A stretch of 64,000 bases of DNA from contig NZ_LMKL01000004.1 in NCBI RefSeq assembly GCF_001421505.1, positions 248,001 through 312,000 on the forward strand, in the 5' to 3' direction. The notes under the pieces are model-generated. The model did no database searches and had not been told where the DNA came from. It worked only from the letters and a program-made list of their open reading frames with translations. Position numbers and translations under genes: made by a program. The stretch is from Sphingomonas sp. Leaf17 (GTDB lineage: Bacteria; Pseudomonadota; Alphaproteobacteria; Sphingomonadales; Sphingomonadaceae). Below are positions 60,416 through 64,000 of this stretch, piece after piece; position 1 is the stretch's first letter, and every line of letters starts with the position of its first letter.

Positions 60416-61894
60416 TCAGATCGGTACCTGTCCCGTCAAATATGGGTCGACCGGCGGCGCGTCGGGCAGCGTCACCCGGTCGGCCGGCCGCGCGGCGGCG
60501 GCGGCCAGCCAGTCGGGGCCACCATCGCGGTGGCGGATCGAACCATCCGACTTGGCCGATACCCAGCCGAGTACGGGCAGTTCGCGGTGCCCAGGCGCGG
60601 CATCGCCAAACGCCCAGGCCAGATTGCCGTAGGTCGATGGATCGCGCCCATCGAGGCTGAACCGGTCGTTTAGATAGCAGGCGGTGGCCCATGCGGCTTC
60701 CGGGCTGGGCGTGAAGGCGATAATCCGCTTGGCCCAGTACATCCGCAGGTTGTTGTGCATCCAGCCGTCGATCAGGAACTGTTTCTGACAGGCGTTCCAG
60801 CTTTCGTCCGCCGTTTCGCCGTGGACCATCGCATCGAGTGTTTCCAGCTCGGGTCGCGGATCGACGGCGTGGGCGGCAAGCGTGTCGCGTGCCTTTGGCG
60901 GCAGCCGGTCGAATGCCTCGGGCACGCGCAAGGTGCGTGCCTTGTAGTGAAACCATTCGCGCCAGCTGAGCAGCTCGTCGAGAAACTTGGTCGTCGCCGC
61001 CTTGCCCGCACCGGCGGCGGCAACGGCCGCCACGATCTCGCGCGGGCCGACCAGCCCGAAATGCAGATAGGGCGACAGGCCACTGGCCCCGACCGGTCGG
61101 CTGGCATCGTTACGTGCACCGGCATAGGCCGGCAGGACGGTCTCGCGCAGCCGGTCGAGCCGGTCGCGCACCGCCGCGCGGCCAGACGGAAAATCGGGTG
61201 CGGGCAAGACGCTGTGGTCGATCGCGCACGCAGCCACCAGCGCATCAAGGGCCGCGTCGTCGCCCAGCATGTCCGGCGTGAACGGCAGCGATCCGGCATA
61301 AGCGGGGATGGTCGGTTCCGCATCGGTGCCGTGCAGCCAGTCGTCGCGGACCTTTTCGTGCCGACGGCGAAAGCCCGAGGTCGAGGCGATGCCGTCGCCG
61401 AGCACGGCCGGCGGCACGAGGCAGGCGGCGTTGACCGCGAAGACGGGCGCGGTGCAACGTGCGGCGAAGCGTTTGGCCTGCCACTGCGCCACGAAGGCGG
61501 GCTGATCCTCGACCAGGACCGCCGCGGCGGTGTCGGCCAGGCGATAGACAAGGCCCGGTTCCCGGTGATCGGCACGGTCGACGAACTGGACGCAGGCGAT
61601 GCCGCGTGCGGCGCAATCCGCTTTCAGGTCGCGCGATGCGCCAAGGATGAAGCGATGCAGCCGGTCGGAGGCGTAGGGATAGTCCTCGCGCAGCCCATGA
61701 TAGACCAGCACCGGCAGCCCGAGCGCATTGCCGAGCAGGATGGCGGCGTCGATCACCGGGTTGTCGACCCCGCGCAACGCTTGTTGCAGCCAGCACAGCA
61801 CATAGGCGCCGCCACGCGCCGCGGCGGCGTTCAGGGTCCGCACGCGCGGGGCCTCGGGCCACTCGGCAAGGGCGGGGGGAAGCGTATCGGTCAT
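60416..61894 (-). CDS. Class II CPD photolyase
   Basis: A 492-residue FAD-dependent DNA repair enzyme. Class II signatures: VLVYHGLREDYPYASDRLHRF, LLSWREWFHYKAR, and WNACQKQFLIDGWMHNNLRMYWAK near the C-terminus. It reverses UV cyclobutane dimers using light. GTG 61900 overlaps the lipocalin gene stop (GTGA) and ATG 61894 is two codons later; either may be the start. It is the last gene of a three-gene unit. Confidence 0.9.
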   Translation of the reverse strand: MTDTLPPALAEWPEAPRVRTLNAAAARGGAYVLCWLQQALRGVDNPVIDAAILLGNALGLPVLVYHGLREDYPYASDRLHRFILGASRDLKADCAARGIACVQFVDRADHREPGLVYRLADTAAAVLVEDQPAFVAQWQAKRFAARCTAPVFAVNAACLVPPAVLGDGIASTSGFRRRHEKVRDDWLHGTDAEPTIPAYAGSLPFTPDMLGDDAALDALVAACAIDHSVLPAPDFPSGRAAVRDRLDRLRETVLPAYAGARNDASRPVGASGLSPYLHFGLVGPREIVAAVAAAGAGKAATTKFLDELLSWREWFHYKARTLRVPEAFDRLPPKARDTLAAHAVDPRPELETLDAMVHGETADESWNACQKQFLIDGWMHNNLRMYWAKRIIAFTPSPEAAWATACYLNDRFSLDGRDPSTYGNLAWAFGDAAPGHRELPVLGWVSAKSDGSIRHRDGGPDWLAAAAARPADRVTLPDAPPVDPYLTGQVPI

Positions 61895-61896
61895 CG

Positions 61897-62958
61897 TCAC
61901 ATTCTCAAGGATCCGGCGTAGCCGGTCAGTTCGAGATAGCCCGATCCGCCGCGCGTCCGCACCGCGCCCTCCCAATAGACCGGCATCCCGCTGCGTCGCG
62001 CGTCGAGTTCCTGATCGGCGAACAGCGGTTCGAGCGCCCAGCTGCGGACGCCTTCGGGCAGGCGGATCTGCACGGTCTGCGCGACGGGATAGCGCGCGCC
62101 GGTGCGCGGGGATCGCCACAGCCTGCGGGGAACGAAGCGGACGTCGCCGGGTGCGAACCGCACGACCTGACCATCCGCACGGCGCAACGATCCGCCCGCC
62201 CAGATCGCGCGACCGTCCCTGCCACGGATGCGGAACGCCATCAGCGCGGCCCCATCGTCGAGGTTCAGGCCGGTCCAGTCCCAGCCGACCGCCGTGCCGC
62301 CAAGGTAATCGGACGACCATTCGCGGTCGAGCCAGGCCTGTCCGGTGACGACCTCGCTGGTGCCGGCCCGTGTCAGCCGGCCAGAGACGGCGAGATGCGG
62401 GACGGAGTAATAATGGCTCGCCTGCCCCGGTTTCGGTCCCTTGCGGCTGTAGCCGGCCTCGCCCTGCAACAGCGGTGGCTGGGTGGGGTTCAGGACCAGC
62501 GACAGCGTGAAATCGGGCGTGGTGACGGTGGTGCGATAACGACCGTCGGTCCCCCGCACGATATGCCAGTCGCGGATCGCCACGTTGGTGTCGCCGACCC
62601 GCGCCTGGGCCAGTCTAAACCCGGCGCGCGCCGCCCGCTCGCCGTGCAGCAGATGGCCGACCGCCGGGTCCGACAGTGCGGCATGGGCGAACAGTACCTG
62701 CCCGGGTGCGAACCGGCTGGGATTGGCCGGATCGGTTCGGGGGCGGGTGCGGAAGAAGGTGATCTGGAAGCCGAGATCGCGTCCGGCCTTCGTCCGCAGC
62801 CGGCCGGTGACGTACCACCATTCGGTGCGATAGGCGGGGTGTGCGCCGTGATCGGCGGGGAAGCGCATGGCCACGCCGGGCCGGACGACCGGGTAGTCTG
62901 TCGCAGGACCAGCAGCGGCGAGCAGCAACGCGCTGGCGGCAAGGGTCATCCGGCGCAT
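61897..62958 (-). CDS. Carotenoid-1,2-hydratase/AttH-like lipocalin-fold protein
   Basis: A 353-residue exported protein with signal peptide MRRMTLAASALLLAAAG. The family segments are HPAYRTEWWYVTGRL, GVAMRFPADHGAH and DWTGLNLDDGAALMAFRIRGRDG, i.e. the CrtC/AttH domain of carotenoid hydratases and attachment lipocalins. ATG 62958 overlaps the permease stop (TGATG). Gene order with an FtsX permease recalls AttH-type ABC systems rather than carotenoid biosynthesis. Confidence 0.85.
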   Translation of the reverse strand: MRRMTLAASALLLAAAGPATDYPVVRPGVAMRFPADHGAHPAYRTEWWYVTGRLRTKAGRDLGFQITFFRTRPRTDPANPSRFAPGQVLFAHAALSDPAVGHLLHGERAARAGFRLAQARVGDTNVAIRDWHIVRGTDGRYRTTVTTPDFTLSLVLNPTQPPLLQGEAGYSRKGPKPGQASHYYSVPHLAVSGRLTRAGTSEVVTGQAWLDREWSSDYLGGTAVGWDWTGLNLDDGAALMAFRIRGRDGRAIWAGGSLRRADGQVVRFAPGDVRFVPRRLWRSPRTGARYPVAQTVQIRLPEGVRSWALEPLFADQELDARRSGMPVYWEGAVRTRGGSGYLELTGYAGSLRM

Positions 62959-64000
62959 CACCAGTCCTCCCGCACCATGCGCACCGCGTCGGCGGCGACC
63001 GCGCGGCGACCGGCCACGACCGCTGTCCCGGCCGCCGCGACGACCAGCGCGACGAGCACGCCGGCCAAGGTCGTCCACGGCATCCGCGTCTCCATCGTCC
63101 AGTTGAACGACTGCGGGTTGATGACATGGACCAGCACTTGCGCCAGCAGCGACCCGAGCGCGATGCCGCCCAGCGCGCCGACCGCGCCCAGCAGCGCGCC
63201 CTCGCTGGCCAGCATCGCGATGATCTGACGCTTGCGGACGCCGATGTGGCGCAGCATCCCGAACTCGCGGGTGCGTGCGATCGTCTGCGCGGACATGGTC
63301 GCGGCGACCCCGGCCAGCCCGACAAGGATCGCCACCCCCTCCAGCAGATAGGTGACGGTGAAGCTGCGATCGAACAGGTCAAGGGCGTAGGCGCGCAGGG
63401 TGCCGGGCTGCGCGATGGATAGTTGCGCGCGGACCGACGCCGGCGTCCGCGCACGGATCGCGGCACCGGTGGCCTGCGGGTCGGCACCGGGCGCAAGCGT
63501 GACCGCCGCCTCGTCGCGCACCGGGTCACCGGTGATCCGGGTATAATCGCGGTCGCGGATCACGATTGCGCCCTGCTGCCGCGCATAGTCGCGCCAGATG
63601 CCGGCGACGACGTAGCGCCCGCCGATCGGCAACGCGATCGTCTGCCCGACCGTCCAGTCATAAAGGCGGGCGGCGGGTTCGGACGGCCAGACCGGCGTCA
63701 CCCCGGCGGGCAGGCTGTCGACGCGGTCGATCAGCACCAGCGTCGGGTCGTTCGCACCCGCCACCGGTCGGGCGATCAGCGAGACCGCCGGCCGGTCGGC
63801 GCGCAGGGTCAGCGGCACCTGTCGGCTGAACGCGATTCCGGCAACACCGGGGGTGGCGGCCAGCCGCGCCTGGTCGGACGGCGGCAGGCCCGCGCCGCCA
63901 TCAATGCGCAGATACAGGTCGGCGGACAGCACCTGACCCAGCCAGGTGTCGACCGCGCCGCGAAAACTGGTGACCATCACCGCCATTGCGATCATCAGCG
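62958..64000 (-). CDS. FtsX-like ABC transporter permease, N-terminal part cut
   Basis: The frame runs off the right window edge, so only the C-terminal ~347 residues are present. It contains a MacB-like periplasmic domain region and three C-terminal helices with VAILVGLAGVAATMSAQTIARTREFGMLRHIGV, an FtsX signature. Downstream overlap with the lipocalin gene implies the system handles a lipid or lipoprotein via that periplasmic protein. The ATPase partner presumably lies outside the window. Confidence 0.86.
   Translation of the reverse strand, partial: LMIAMAVMVTSFRGAVDTWLGQVLSADLYLRIDGGAGLPPSDQARLAATPGVAGIAFSRQVPLTLRADRPAVSLIARPVAGANDPTLVLIDRVDSLPAGVTPVWPSEPAARLYDWTVGQTIALPIGGRYVVAGIWRDYARQQGAIVIRDRDYTRITGDPVRDEAAVTLAPGADPQATGAAIRARTPASVRAQLSIAQPGTLRAYALDLFDRSFTVTYLLEGVAILVGLAGVAATMSAQTIARTREFGMLRHIGVRKRQIIAMLASEGALLGAVGALGGIALGSLLAQVLVHVINPQSFNWTMETRMPWTTLAGVLVALVVAAAGTAVVAGRRAVAADAVRMVREDW

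Overview
The window reads as chromosomal DNA of a high-GC alphaproteobacterium of the Sphingomonas type (Sphingomonadaceae). Evidence for this is the exosortase A (XrtA) exopolysaccharide gene set, a ChpT phosphotransferase, an alphaproteobacterial RpoH with its RpoH box, a two-gene type III ornithine decarboxylase / deoxyhypusine-synthase-like polyamine block, and strong GC3 bias, which also produces many long antisense shadow frames. No tRNA, rRNA, CRISPR array, insertion sequence or prophage was found. Three RNA or RNA-level elements stand out: the small SRP RNA (ffs) upstream of dnaX, the RNase P RNA (rnpB), and a long hairpin between rpsP and rimM.

Layout. 0-8.6 kb: the end of an XrtA/PEP-CTERM exopolysaccharide operon (beta-barrel protein, ATPase, polysaccharide deacetylase, FemAB-like, glycosyltransferase, exosortase-EpsI fusion, asparagine-synthase-like), closed by an L,D-transpeptidase. 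8.7-14.6 kb: a GC-poorer orphan gene, then polyamine and amino-acid enzymes. 14.8-18.9 kb: alpha/beta hydrolase, two tandem cysteine desulfurases with a ferredoxin, and two small basic exported proteins. 18.9-24.4 kb: ffs, dnaX, ybaB, mtgA, rpoH, rluD and a JAMM peptidase. 24.4-30.3 kb: chpT followed by cheA-cheW-cheY-cheB-cheR. 30.3-38.4 kb: EamA transporter, amidase, rnpB, a periplasmic TonB-C-like protein, carbonic anhydrase plus SulP transporter, J-domain protein, ferredoxin and SufE.

38.7-42.7 kb: a phage-shock (Psp) regulon. It has a divergent pspF, a well-matched sigma-54 promoter, a 48-residue leader gene, pspA, pspB and pspC, and then four further small membrane proteins that share a coiled-coil signature with each other. 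42.8-51.0 kb: superoxide dismutase, yciB, ftsY, mtaB, a GGDEF/EAL protein, ffh, rpsP and rimM. 51.1-58.1 kb: a tripartite RND efflux operon with a divergent TetR gene and a palindromic operator. 58.1-64 kb: DUF808 protein, PHB-depolymerase-type esterase, class II photolyase, a CrtC/AttH-like lipocalin-fold protein, and an FtsX-type permease cut by the window end.

Most start codons were chosen from visible ribosome binding sites or from 1-4 base start/stop overlaps, which are abundant in the exopolysaccharide, psp, che, efflux and photolyase operons. The observations I rate most worth following are the 21-pair rpsP-rimM hairpin with the unresolved rimM start, and the expanded set of PspB-like paralogues.
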